The position numbers and the translations under genes were made by a program. From Lachnospiraceae bacterium (GTDB taxonomy: Bacteria; Bacillota; Clostridia; Lachnospirales; Lachnospiraceae): 50,981 nt of DNA. Shown in pieces: positions 42,455-50,960 of the stretch (the stretch's first letter is position 1; the number at the start of each line of letters is the position of its first letter). The stretch covers positions 1 through 50,981 of the forward strand of contig CAJTGB010000028.1 in NCBI GenBank assembly GCA_910575835.1, written 5' to 3'. The notes under the pieces were generated by a model. The model saw only the letters and a program-made list of their open reading frames with translations, ran no database searches and was not told where the DNA came from.

Positions 42455-43204
42455 TTCAGAACAAACGCGATATTCAATTTAAATTTACAATACAAAGAAA
42501 ATTTACTATTATCCGGGGAAATAGCGCTACCGGAAAAACCACCCTTTTCCAAATGTTCAGCGACGCCAATTCTTCCCGGTTATCAGGAGTTACAATCTCA
42601 TGTGATGTACCGGTAAAAGCATTGTACGAAATCGGATATAAATACGAATTGGAAAATGAAGCCGGTAATATCTACATTATTGATGAAGATTTCGGACCAT
42701 TAAAAAGCAAAGAATTCGCTGCTATTGTCCTTAAATCCGAAAACTGTTTTATTCTGATCACACGTGAATCTCTCCCAACAATTCCTTATAGTTACAGGGA
42801 AATATACGAAATTAAAACGTCTGGGAAATACCACTCACTTGAAAATATCTATCCAAAATACGATAATTTTCAAGACAGCGATCATATCAATCGGAGCATT
42901 TATACAAGATTTGATTCTCACAAAATCCAAACTATATCTCCCAGAATCTTTCGAATGGAAACTGTTGCAAAATGGAATGTTTCGAAACATTAGTATTGTA
43001 GATTCACTGATAAACCACCCTGAAGCAGTTGTAGATACGCACTATACCAGCATCGAAAAATATTGTTCTAAACTACTGACCGATTTGACTCAAAATACAC
43101 CAGCTCAATACACCAAAGCCCGGCTCAATACTTGCTACTTATATCCTTGCTGCTGCAAAAAAACAAAATGTGATTTTTATACACGATTCAAAAAAACCGA
43201 TTGA
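42430..43204 (+). pseudogene. P-loop ATPase paired with DUF4869, disrupted by a frameshift
   Basis: The first frame (42430-42993, 187 residues) has a Walker A motif in IRGNSATGKTTLFQMF and an acidic Walker B-like IYIIDEDFG, then LITRESLPTIPYSYREIYEI. It then turns into unrelated residues and stops at 42993. The next frame (+1) between about 42930 and 43204 carries a sensible continuation (PESFEWKLLQNGMF, IEKYCSKLLTDLT, CCCKKTKCDF) ending at TGA 43202-43204. The frames must switch at roughly 42880-42935. The whole protein would be about 258 residues. It is either a disrupted gene, a sequencing error, or a programmed shift. Confidence 0.7.
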
Positions 43205-43217
43205 CGCACATCACAAA

Positions 43218-43244
43218 ATGGGGCCATCCTCCCGACAGCCCCAT
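43218..43244 (-). terminator. Hairpin terminator of the LytTR regulator operon
   Basis: ATGGGGC (43218-43224) pairs with GCCCCAT (43238-43244); the minus strand continues TTTTG. It lies 17 nt past the LytTR-gene stop. Confidence 0.65.
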
Positions 43245-43261
43245 CCCGCTTAAAGCCCCGC

Positions 43262-43996
43262 TCAGATCCTTTCCAGCAGAGCTCCTTTCATATTCCTGGA
43301 GAACATGCATTTCTCCCCATTCTTCATGCGGATCTCCCGCCCTTTGAGATCCAGCTCCGCGATCTGGTCCACATTCACAAGATAAGCCCTGTGAACCCTT
43401 AAGAACTTCTCCCCAAGCTTCTCCTCCAACTCCTGCATACTCCCGATAAAGTCCATTCTGTCATTAACCGCGTGCAGTTCTATCCTGTGCGTCCGCCCGG
43501 CAGTCTCAAAGAACACGATCTCATCCACCGGAACATGCTTGACAATATCCATGATCTTCACAGAGAAGAATTCCCGCTCTTCTCCCTTCTCCCTGCACAT
43601 CCGCTCGGTGATCACTTCAAGGCAATGGCGGATCCCCTCCTGCATCTTTCTGGGATTCCCCTTCACGATATAGTCCAATGCCTCCAGATGATACCGGAAC
43701 GTCTCAAATGCCAGATCCTGAAACGACGTCACATAGATCAGGAATCCCCTTGAATCCAGCCTGCGGATCTCCCTTCCAAGCTCAAAGCCATCCATAGATT
43801 CGCCCTTCAGCTCTACATCCAGAAAATATATCCCCCGCCCGGGAGTTTCCTTCACCGCCTGTATAATCTCCTCTGGACGGCCGCTGCACAGCACGATCTC
43901 CATATCATATCCTTCGATCATGATCTGTTTTTCCAGATATTCCCTCTGGGCATCCCGTATCTTTGCATCATCTTCGCATATATACACCGGAAGCAT
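43262..43996 (-). CDS. LytTR-family response regulator
   Basis: A 244-residue regulator of the AgrA/LytR type: receiver domain (phospho-acceptor Asp60 in IYFLDVELKG, acid pocket E8/D9/D10) and a C-terminal LytTR DNA-binding domain (residues about 140-244; VPVDEIVFFETAGRTHRIELH, FLRVHRAYLVN). It should be phosphorylated by the GHKL kinase encoded two genes upstream. LytTR-type direct repeats lie upstream of the intervening protease gene, its probable target. Confidence 0.93.
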   Translation of the reverse strand: MLPVYICEDDAKIRDAQREYLEKQIMIEGYDMEIVLCSGRPEEIIQAVKETPGRGIYFLDVELKGESMDGFELGREIRRLDSRGFLIYVTSFQDLAFETFRYHLEALDYIVKGNPRKMQEGIRHCLEVITERMCREKGEEREFFSVKIMDIVKHVPVDEIVFFETAGRTHRIELHAVNDRMDFIGSMQELEEKLGEKFLRVHRAYLVNVDQIAELDLKGREIRMKNGEKCMFSRNMKGALLERI

Positions 43997-44030
43997 ACTT
44001 TTCCCCCTATGTCCTGTTTATTAATCTAAT

Positions 44031-45095
44031 TCAGTTCAATTCCATCTCATAGCTGATATTCTGCCTGGACGCCGCGCTCTTCTTCCGGTACTGCTTAGCA
44101 AATATAAACAGGCCGAAGAGCACTCCGTTGAGCAGCAATGCCGACAGCAGATCATTCCATGACACGCTCTGATTCATGAGTACATCCGCGGAAAATTCTC
44201 CTGAAATGACCAGCGCCAGATTATTATTCAGGAAATGAATGATCACTACCGCCCATATATTCTCTGTCTTCATGTAGACATATCCCATGAATATACCAAG
44301 AGCCACACAGACGATGATCTGGTTGCCCGTCATGATCAGCCCTTTATCCGGCGTCACATAATAGAAGAAATCCAGCGGCAGATGCCACAGCCCCCATACC
44401 ACGCCCAGGATCAGCACACCCTTGCGCAGTCCGAACCTTTTCTGCAGGCAGGGCTGCAGATAATATCTCCATCCATATTCTTCCCCGAAGAAAGCAAGAT
44501 ACGAAAGTACAAAATTCAAAGGCATTATCCCAAGAGTGAGCCAAGCCTGGGAGCTCTTCATAATGTCAATAAATGCTTTAAGCTGCCCCATAAGAGCGTA
44601 ACCTGACGCCGCCCGCAAAAAATATAATATCAGAAATAAAAGGATGCAGCCTACAGAAGCTTTCCAATTCTTCCACCGAAGCCCGTAAGCCTCTCTCTTC
44701 TTCCTTCCCGCCGCCAGGAGGCAGATCAGGCCTATAATGCTCCCTATGATCATAACATACTGAATCGCCATAATCCACAGGGGAACCGTCCCTCCCGGCA
44801 TCGTTATCTCCCGTCCGCTGTCTGCTACCGAGAGAACCGAACATGCAATTGCGATAAATGTTGTCACAATAAAGCTCATGTAGAATGCCTTCGGCATATT
44901 CCCCTCTTTCTTATGTGTCAGCATAAATGCAAACATCACGCCCATTGCCGGATATAGCATCTGCGCGTTCGGAAATACACTTAGGTTGATCTGCCTAGCA
45001 CTTCCGTACCACATCAAAAGTCCCAACAGATATGGAACTCCATAAGCTATTGCTGCGAAAATAGTAAGCTGTCGTTTTTCTGTTTTTGAATCCAT
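44031..45095 (-). CDS. CPBP-family intramembrane metalloprotease
   Basis: A 354-residue polytopic protein with about eight spans. Its C-terminal half has the CPBP (CAAX protease/bacteriocin-processing) motifs: EEYGWRYYLQP (Glu-Glu and Arg), GVVWGLWHLPLDFFYY (catalytic-region His) and HFLNNNLAL. Members process or give self-immunity to bacteriocin-like peptides. It lies between the sensor kinase and the response-regulator genes, with LytTR-type sites upstream, suggesting induction by the two-component system. No precursor peptide gene was found next to it. Confidence 0.9.
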   Translation of the reverse strand: MDSKTEKRQLTIFAAIAYGVPYLLGLLMWYGSARQINLSVFPNAQMLYPAMGVMFAFMLTHKKEGNMPKAFYMSFIVTTFIAIACSVLSVADSGREITMPGGTVPLWIMAIQYVMIIGSIIGLICLLAAGRKKREAYGLRWKNWKASVGCILLFLILYFLRAASGYALMGQLKAFIDIMKSSQAWLTLGIMPLNFVLSYLAFFGEEYGWRYYLQPCLQKRFGLRKGVLILGVVWGLWHLPLDFFYYVTPDKGLIMTGNQIIVCVALGIFMGYVYMKTENIWAVVIIHFLNNNLALVISGEFSADVLMNQSVSWNDLLSALLLNGVLFGLFIFAKQYRKKSAASRQNISYEMELN

Positions 45096-45113
45096 TTTTC
45101 CTCCTCCTTGTCT

Positions 45114-45201
45114 ACGAACTGCTTTCGAAATTTATTCTAACCTTCTTCCGCCATTTTGCAGCAAAAAATGCCCGAACTGCCGTCTTTCATGCCTAAACTG
45201 A
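45114..45201 (-). promoter_or_regulatory. LytTR-type direct repeats upstream of the CPBP protease gene
   Basis: On the minus strand TCAGTTTAG (45193-45201), GCAGTTCGG (45172-45180) and GCAGTTCGT (45114-45122) resemble the LytR/AgrA-family site (T/A)(A/C)(C/A)GTTN(A/G)(T/G). The first is a full match and the others miss only the first base. The first two start exactly 21 nt apart, two helical turns. A -10-like TAGAAT (45134-45139) lies downstream with only a weak -35, as expected for an activated promoter. Confidence 0.6.
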
Positions 45202-45274
45202 ATCGGCCGTCCGGGACATCGCCTTGTCTTTGTATCAGGAAGGTCAGCCGCAAGCTGCCGTCCGCGAAATGCCC

Positions 45275-46639
45275 TCACGCTTCCTGTATCTTCAATTCCT
45301 GAACAAACTCTCCATCCTGTATCATTGTAAATGACAACGCCTTCTCATACTTTTCCAGAATATTCTTATAATTATTAAGGCCGACCCCGCGGTCAGCTCC
45401 CTTCGTAGAATACCCAAGGGAGCCGAGCCGATGGAATTCCACAGCCGAATACATCGTATTTTTCACACGCAATGTCGTATACCCGCTCTGCCTGCTGATC
45501 ATGATATGGATCCGGCCGTCCTTCTTTCCCTTCACCTCTTCCATGGCATTATCCAGGAGAATTCCCAGACACCGGCACAGATCTGTGCTGCGCATCCTGG
45601 TTTTTTCAAAGGGATTCAGAACTTCCAGTTCCCAGTGGATCTCTTCCTCCTGCATCTTCTTCATTTTCTCCAGAAATAACCCCTTCACTTCCGTTATACG
45701 GATATTAGCCAACTGATTCATCAGGCGGATCTGATTGCCCACCTGCAGATCAAAATCTTCCGTCATCTCCTGGATGTATGTCTGAATCGCCGTAAGATTC
45801 CCCTCCTCTGCCTGCAGATACATCCCCGACATCATATTCCTGAAGTCATGCCTGAACCGGCGCACCTCTCTTTGCAGCCCTTCCAGATTCTCGATATAAG
45901 CTCCCTGCTGCTCAAGGCTTATGTTCTGTTCCTCTATCCTCCTCTGCTGCATCTCTTCCCGCCCGGTATAGATGAAGATCATATAGATGATCAAGAGAAA
46001 TATCACCGTAGTCGCCGGGTTATAACCCGCATCTTTTGCGCTGATCTCCACTACCTCCTGCACGATCTGTTGCAGAGCAGGATATAATCCCAGGAAGACC
46101 AATATCAGCGGCTTTAACTTCTGGTTTTCCCACTGGCCGAACAATTTTCCGGCCTTCGTCTTATATAAGAAGGCCAGAGTAAGGAAGAGGCAGAACGGAA
46201 TCACGACCCACTCCTGAAACAAATACTGCTTCCGGTCCGACATATTTCCCAGATAATAGAATTTGTCAGGTGAAAATATATCCGACAGATTCCAGCCAAA
46301 GCTATACAATATATTCAGAAAAACTGCCGTCGCCAGATATGTCCCGAATGATTTCTCATACATCGCCCGCAAAAACAGAATCGAGCCGAATATCGTGAAA
46401 TAATCGATGATCACCTCTCCTCCACTGTGCGGCAAAGCAAATAATCCTGTTTTATAAAAGATCGTGCCGACAAGAGCGCACGCAAATATATACAGCATCA
46501 GCGTCCAAAAAATAGTATAATAATGTCTCCTGTTTTTATACGGAATCTCCCCCAGAAGCAGAAGCGACGCACACACATAGAAAGCCGTCGTGATTCCCAT
46601 ACTCAGAAGATTGGCGCACATCGCGTCAAAAAATGTCAT
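45275..46639 (-). CDS. GHKL sensor histidine kinase, AgrC-like
   Basis: A 454-residue membrane kinase: six or seven N-terminal spans (residues 10-225) form the sensor; a coiled segment with RHDFRNMMSG holds the phospho-accepting His (near 265); the GHKL ATPase domain follows with N-box GILLDNAMEEV and G-box GVGLNNYKNILEKY. Relatives sense peptides. It should signal to the LytTR regulator two genes downstream. The ABC permease gene ends 30 nt upstream. Confidence 0.92.
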   Translation of the reverse strand: MTFFDAMCANLLSMGITTAFYVCASLLLLGEIPYKNRRHYYTIFWTLMLYIFACALVGTIFYKTGLFALPHSGGEVIIDYFTIFGSILFLRAMYEKSFGTYLATAVFLNILYSFGWNLSDIFSPDKFYYLGNMSDRKQYLFQEWVVIPFCLFLTLAFLYKTKAGKLFGQWENQKLKPLILVFLGLYPALQQIVQEVVEISAKDAGYNPATTVIFLLIIYMIFIYTGREEMQQRRIEEQNISLEQQGAYIENLEGLQREVRRFRHDFRNMMSGMYLQAEEGNLTAIQTYIQEMTEDFDLQVGNQIRLMNQLANIRITEVKGLFLEKMKKMQEEEIHWELEVLNPFEKTRMRSTDLCRCLGILLDNAMEEVKGKKDGRIHIMISRQSGYTTLRVKNTMYSAVEFHRLGSLGYSTKGADRGVGLNNYKNILEKYEKALSFTMIQDGEFVQELKIQEA

Positions 46640-46669
46640 TTTCTCATCTCCTCCTTGCAGCCGATCATG

Positions 46670-48241
46670 TTATGCCCGAATCCGGAAGGTCTTCGGCGCC
46701 AGCTTATATACCAGCACACACGCTATGATACAGTAAACCACACAAAAAACGATCGTTGCAAGCCCGAATACGAACGTCGGCATCCGAAGCTGCATAAACC
46801 CATAGCAGAACAGATATGTCACGATCACTACGACCCGGTATGTTCCGCTCTTAATCTCTGTACCCGCATTATACGGCTGCAGAAGATAATAGATCGTCAG
46901 ATAATGCACGGAAAAGAACGCGCTCATACACAGGATCGAGACGACCAGCATGACATAATTCATCGGATCCTTGGTTCCGCCCGACAGATACAGCAAGGCG
47001 GCAAGGCCCGTTCCTATGACAGCCGCCGGAAGCAGGTTCACCTTCATGATCTCCCGAAGCCTGATGCGGAACAGTTTTAATATACACTCCGGCCGCTTAT
47101 AAAAAGAATAAGTCAGAAGGCTGTGGTCGCAATTCATGAACAGTACATTCGTAAAGCCCGTCCCTCTGTTGATACAATACATGATAAATACAAAATATGG
47201 AAGCATCGTCAGTATTATCTTATTGACAGGTTCTTTGTATTCCGGCCAAAGGGTGATCCCCAGTATACTTCCGCACACCGCGCACAGACTGATCAGCGCT
47301 ATTTTCTTCGAAGATTTCCAGAGTACCTTCTGGTGCCGTTTGATAAACAGCTCGTTCAGATACTCGAAGCCTCTGCGGCTGCTTCCTGTCTCCTCTCCGA
47401 TCTGTATCGCTTTTTCGCTCTGTCTCTTGACCGAAGTCCTGGCTTCCTCAACCTGGCTCATATACTGCGTCAATAGCTGCTGATAGACCTCCCTGAATTC
47501 GTCAAATGTCCAGATCTTCCTGACCGACAGGATGCCGAGCAGGATCCCGCATATCAGGATACCCGCGCTCACCGCCTCCGGCAGCACCCATCCTATGACC
47601 GGAAGACCGTAAGCCGCTGCCAGAACTCCCGCGATCGCAGCCCATTCCTTCACTCCTACCTCATTCTCGCTCACCGCTATTCCCGTGCGCTCATAAGCCC
47701 GCAGCGAATGCGCAACCACCGTCAGTTTGATACCCGCCGCGGCAAATGGCAGCAACAGACAATACCACAGCGTCAGCCCGCTCATTTTCCCGAAGATCAG
47801 GCCAAAGATCAGATAACCGATCAGAACCTTAAGCATCTCATAACTGTAGGTGACCAGCGCAAACTCCCTGGCGTTCATCCGAAGCAGGATCAGCGCGTAA
47901 TATTTGTCCTTGGTCGGATTAAATATATAAGTGTTTAAAAACGCCCCGACCAGCGTCAGCAACACAAAGATATGCAGAAATATCTGTCCCGCAGGCGCAG
48001 TCTCATACAGACCTGCCGCCAGCATGAGCATCAGCAGAAAATACAGGAATTTCCCAAGGAATGCCTTGATAAATTCCACTATCCCGGACAAGATATTCCC
48101 AAGGATCTTAAGATCCGGGTCGCAGTACAATTCCTGCGGAAGCAGCCGTTTGATCAGCGGAATCTGCTTCAGAGAATAAAGTATCGTGTTGACACGGTAA
48201 GTATTCTTTAAGGAAAATGCTATCTTCAATGTCTTATTCAT
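46670..48241 (-). CDS. Multi-span ABC exporter permease-like protein
   Basis: A 523-residue protein with roughly twelve hydrophobic segments and no catalytic motif. Length and the split into two membrane halves with a cytoplasmic middle (about residues 255-310, SQVEEARTSVKRQSEKAIQ) fit large exporter permeases of peptide or bacteriocin-type systems. It follows the ATPase gene by 84 nt, so it is its likely partner. The substrate is unknown. Confidence 0.75.
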   Translation of the reverse strand: MNKTLKIAFSLKNTYRVNTILYSLKQIPLIKRLLPQELYCDPDLKILGNILSGIVEFIKAFLGKFLYFLLMLMLAAGLYETAPAGQIFLHIFVLLTLVGAFLNTYIFNPTKDKYYALILLRMNAREFALVTYSYEMLKVLIGYLIFGLIFGKMSGLTLWYCLLLPFAAAGIKLTVVAHSLRAYERTGIAVSENEVGVKEWAAIAGVLAAAYGLPVIGWVLPEAVSAGILICGILLGILSVRKIWTFDEFREVYQQLLTQYMSQVEEARTSVKRQSEKAIQIGEETGSSRRGFEYLNELFIKRHQKVLWKSSKKIALISLCAVCGSILGITLWPEYKEPVNKIILTMLPYFVFIMYCINRGTGFTNVLFMNCDHSLLTYSFYKRPECILKLFRIRLREIMKVNLLPAAVIGTGLAALLYLSGGTKDPMNYVMLVVSILCMSAFFSVHYLTIYYLLQPYNAGTEIKSGTYRVVVIVTYLFCYGFMQLRMPTFVFGLATIVFCVVYCIIACVLVYKLAPKTFRIRA

Positions 48242-48325
48242 GTTTGTCTCCTCGCGTCTAACCTGATATGTATCGTATAAATGATGTAATTATGCAGCAG
48301 AGCAGCTTGTCTGAACTGTTCAGAA

Positions 48326-49033
48326 TTATGCTGCAGAACTGTCCCGAAGCGCGGCCAGGATCTTCTCCTTGAATTCCTGACTGTCCATATCCGTCTTGTC
48401 AACCTCCTCCAGTTCTCCGTGATTCAGTAATACAATCTCATCACAGAGATCCAGCGCAAGATCCATGATATGTGTGGACACGATAATGATCCGGTCCTGC
48501 TTCAGACTGCGAAGGATCTGCTTCATCTCCTCCGCCACAACCACATCCAGCGAGGTCAGCGGTTCGTCCAACAGCAGGATATTGGGCCTGGCAATGATAT
48601 TGACCAACATCTGCATCTTATTCTTCATTCCATGGGAATAGTCCTTCAAAAGCTTATCCCTGTCCTTGACTCCAATGCTCATATAGTCAAGATAGGCATC
48701 CAGGCTTTGCGGCTCCTTGATACGCTCCCCGTGAATGTCTATAAAAAATTTAAGAAATTCCCGTCCTGTCAGGAATTCCGGCACCGTCGGTGTGGACAGC
48801 ACATACCCGATGTCATCCGGCATGATCTCCTTCTTCTGTCCGTCCATTTCCAGATAGAAGCTTCCGCCGTCAACCTTCATATCCTGATTCAGGCAATTAA
48901 AAAGCGTCGTCTTCCCCGCGCCGTTGCGCCCCAGAAGTCCGTATATCCTGCCGCTTTCAAAGGAAAAATCAATATCATGCAGCACCTCTTTTTTCTCAAA
49001 ATGCTTCGATAGATGTTCAATGGTAAATCTCAT
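48326..49033 (-). CDS. ABC transporter ATP-binding protein
   Basis: A 235-residue ATPase: Walker A GRNGAGKTT, signature YSHGMKNKM (variant of LSGGQ), Walker B ILLLDEPLTSLD and switch His (VSTHIMDLALD). ATG 49031-49033 is chosen because AAGGAG precedes it by 5 nt; the frame extends to 49069. First gene of the operon with permease, kinase, protease and regulator. A near-consensus promoter lies upstream. Confidence 0.93.
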   Translation of the reverse strand: MRFTIEHLSKHFEKKEVLHDIDFSFESGRIYGLLGRNGAGKTTLFNCLNQDMKVDGGSFYLEMDGQKKEIMPDDIGYVLSTPTVPEFLTGREFLKFFIDIHGERIKEPQSLDAYLDYMSIGVKDRDKLLKDYSHGMKNKMQMLVNIIARPNILLLDEPLTSLDVVVAEEMKQILRSLKQDRIIIVSTHIMDLALDLCDEIVLLNHGELEEVDKTDMDSQEFKEKILAALRDSSAA

Positions 49034-49125
49034 ATGCGCTCCTTCTTTCCTGGGATCGCCGCAAATCATAACTTCAGCATCCCCATTCTTCCTGTCATAA
49101 ATCTTTTCTGTTCCTTATGATGAAT

Positions 49126-49154
49126 ATTATACAGATTATGGTTGAAAATGTCAT
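49126..49154 (-). promoter_or_regulatory. Promoter of the ABC-kinase-protease operon
   Basis: ATGACA (49149-49154) and TATAAT (49126-49131) are spaced by 17 nt on the minus strand. Its -35 box is 27 nt from the first SdpR-type palindrome, so the divergent repressor could also affect it. Confidence 0.7.
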
Positions 49155-49180
49155 CCCTTAATACATTACTCCCGCAGCAA

Positions 49181-49259
49181 CTATTTAGAAATATTTCTAA
49201 ATAGCTGTTGATTTTTATATTCTTTCATGCTATTATCTATTTAGAAATATTTCTAAATA
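49181..49259 (+). promoter_or_regulatory. sdpRI promoter bracketed by two identical palindromes
   Basis: Two copies of a 22-bp perfect palindrome (half-site TATTTAGAAAT) lie at 49182-49203 (extended to 49181-49204) and 49238-49259, with centres 56 nt apart. Between them is a promoter, TTGATT (49208-49213), 17 nt, TATTAT (49231-49236). One palindrome touches the -35 side and the other covers the start site, an arrangement that suits strong autorepression by the encoded ArsR-type repressor. Confidence 0.85.
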
Positions 49260-49280
49260 CTTATTAAGGAGGAATGCCTA

Positions 49281-49553
49281 TTGAGTTTCGGACAGACATT
49301 TAAGGCATTATCCGACCCCGTTCGGCGCGAGATCCTTACACTGCTGAGATCCGGCAGAATGTCGGCCGGAGAGATCGGGAGTCATTTTGATATGACAGGA
49401 GCTACCATCTCCTATCACTTAAGTATTCTAAAAAAAGCAGACCTGGTATACGAATCAAGATATAAGAATTATATATACTATGAACTGAATACTTCCGTGG
49501 TAGAGGAATTAATGGCATGGCTTTCGAATTTAAAAGGAGGAACTGAATCATGA
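49281..49553 (+). CDS. sdpR: ArsR-family repressor, SdpR-like
   Basis: A 90-residue winged-helix protein (QTFKALSDPVRREILTLLRSG, then AGEIGSHFDMTGATISYHLSIL) of SdpR type, with no metal-binding Cys. The start is TTG at 49281, supported by AGGAGG about 8 nt upstream. It overlaps the downstream sdpI-like gene by 4 nt. In the known Bacillus system the membrane protein SdpI titrates SdpR when a toxin is sensed; a similar logic is inferred here. Confidence 0.88.
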   Translation: MSFGQTFKALSDPVRREILTLLRSGRMSAGEIGSHFDMTGATISYHLSILKKADLVYESRYKNYIYYELNTSVVEELMAWLSNLKGGTES

Positions 49554-50209
49554 TCAAGAAGAATCGAGCATTAATCATTGTAACCAGCATAATCACTCTG
49601 GCGCCTATATTAATCGGTATCCTGTATTGGAACCAGCTGCCGGATACCGTCGCAACCCATTTTGAATCGGACGGAACGCCGAACGGTTGGAGCTCCAAGC
49701 TCTTCGCTGTATTAGGGCTGCCGGTCTTCATATTCACAGCGCACATACTCTGTGCTTTTGGCACCGCGATCGACCCGAAGCGCAAGAATATCAGCCCGAA
49801 GATGTACCGCCTGCTCCTTGGACTCTGTCCGGTGGTTTCCATTGTCTGCGCCGCTGCCGTCTACGGATACGCCCTGGCGCTCCCTATGGGTAACTGGCTG
49901 AACTCAGCATTTTTCATGAATCTGCTGATGGGCATCATCTTCTTCACGATCGGGAATTATCTGCCTAAGTGCCACCAGAATTACACCGTAGGCATCAAGA
50001 TCCCCTGGACTCTGGCAGACGAGAACAACTGGAACCTTACCCACCGGTTTGCCGGACGGTTATATGCTGCGGTCGGCATCATATGCGTTCTCAATGCTTT
50101 TATACAGCTTAGATGGCTGATGCCCGGGATGATCATAGTCATAATTCTGCTGCCGGCTGGTTACTCTCTGGGATTGTATCTGAAAGAGACTAAAAAGGAG
50201 AAATTTTAA
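49550..50209 (+). CDS. sdpI: SdpI-family membrane immunity/signalling protein
   Basis: A 219-residue protein with about six spans: an N-terminal DUF1648 domain (LPDTVATHFESDGTPNGWSS, near residues 30-50) and the SdpI domain (GNYLPKCHQNYTVGIKIPWTL, NWNLTHRFAGRLY). SdpI protects Bacillus against the SdpC toxin and sequesters SdpR at the membrane. No SdpC-like toxin gene is in the window, so it may protect against toxins from other cells or act as an envelope-stress sensor. Confidence 0.88.
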   Translation: MIKKNRALIIVTSIITLAPILIGILYWNQLPDTVATHFESDGTPNGWSSKLFAVLGLPVFIFTAHILCAFGTAIDPKRKNISPKMYRLLLGLCPVVSIVCAAAVYGYALALPMGNWLNSAFFMNLLMGIIFFTIGNYLPKCHQNYTVGIKIPWTLADENNWNLTHRFAGRLYAAVGIICVLNAFIQLRWLMPGMIIVIILLPAGYSLGLYLKETKKEKF

Positions 50210-50334
50210 TATATGCGGCAGTCCCTTTAAATGTCTGTGGAAAAAGTTTTTTGTACATGCTATAATGCAACATATATCATCACCGACTATTGTATGTTTT
50301 ATCCGAAAGCAATATATACTATATCTATATAACT

Positions 50335-50960
50335 GAACCACTACCGGCTAAAGCCGGTAGGTTCGATTTGCTGCTAAAGCAGCCTGAAGTTGTCCGTGCT
50401 CTTCTTTATGCTTTTGTACTTTAATTTTATCCAATCTCGAAGTTATCTGATTTGTTTTTCTCCTGCAAATCCTGGTTTTTGATATACTCTCTGATGATTT
50501 CATCCGTCACATTTCCACTACTTGCCACAAAATATCCTCTTGCCCACAAATGCTGTCCCCAGAATTGCTTATTCAAATCCTTATATTCCATTTGCAACTT
50601 TCTGGATGTATTCCCTTTGATATATTGTACCAATTTGCTTGCAGACAAGTGCGGTGGAGCAGATACCAGCATATGGATATGGTCTGCTCCTACATGCCCT
50701 GCCAAAATTTCCACATCATTACTTTGACAGATGATTCGGATCAGTTCTCTTGTCCGTATTGCTATCTTCCCTGTAATCACAGGTTTCCTGTACTTTGTAA
50801 TCCACACCAAATGATACTTAATGTCATACGTACAATGTGACGATTTTCTATAATGCTGCATATTCTTCACCTCAAGTTTAGTATCTCTATTTTTTCCCTT
50901 TTCTAAACTTGAAGATATAGGGTTGACCTAAAGGTTTCGCCTTAAGGCGAGGGTTTTAAC
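50335..50960 (-). mobile_element. IS200/IS605-type element with only tnpA (ends approximate)
   Basis: The transposase gene is flanked by hairpins typical of this family. On the gene's 3' side are ACCGGC/GCCGGT nested in GAACC/GGTTC (50335-50364) and GCTGC/GCAGC (50370-50383). On its 5' side is the palindrome TCGCCTTAAGGCGA (50937-50950). No tnpB or IscB gene accompanies it. Precise cleavage sites were not assigned. Confidence 0.75.
50427..50870 (-). CDS. tnpA: IS200/IS605 family transposase TnpA
   Basis: A 147-residue HUH (Y1) single-strand transposase: HxH motif in GADHIHMLVSAP (near residue 64), the segment FWGQHLWARGYFVASSGNVT, and the catalytic Tyr in IIREYIKNQ (near 128). All key residues are present, so it may be active. 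It nicks hairpin-marked ends on single-stranded DNA and inserts without target duplication. Confidence 0.94.
   Translation of the reverse strand: MKNMQHYRKSSHCTYDIKYHLVWITKYRKPVITGKIAIRTRELIRIICQSNDVEILAGHVGADHIHMLVSAPPHLSASKLVQYIKGNTSRKLQMEYKDLNKQFWGQHLWARGYFVASSGNVTDEIIREYIKNQDLQEKNKSDNFEIG

Noticed and set aside
45150-45225. Very short minus-strand ORFs (8 and 16 codons) that might encode a signal peptide for the AgrC-like kinase
   Set aside because: They overlap the LytTR-type sites, lack ribosome sites and have no precursor-like features.
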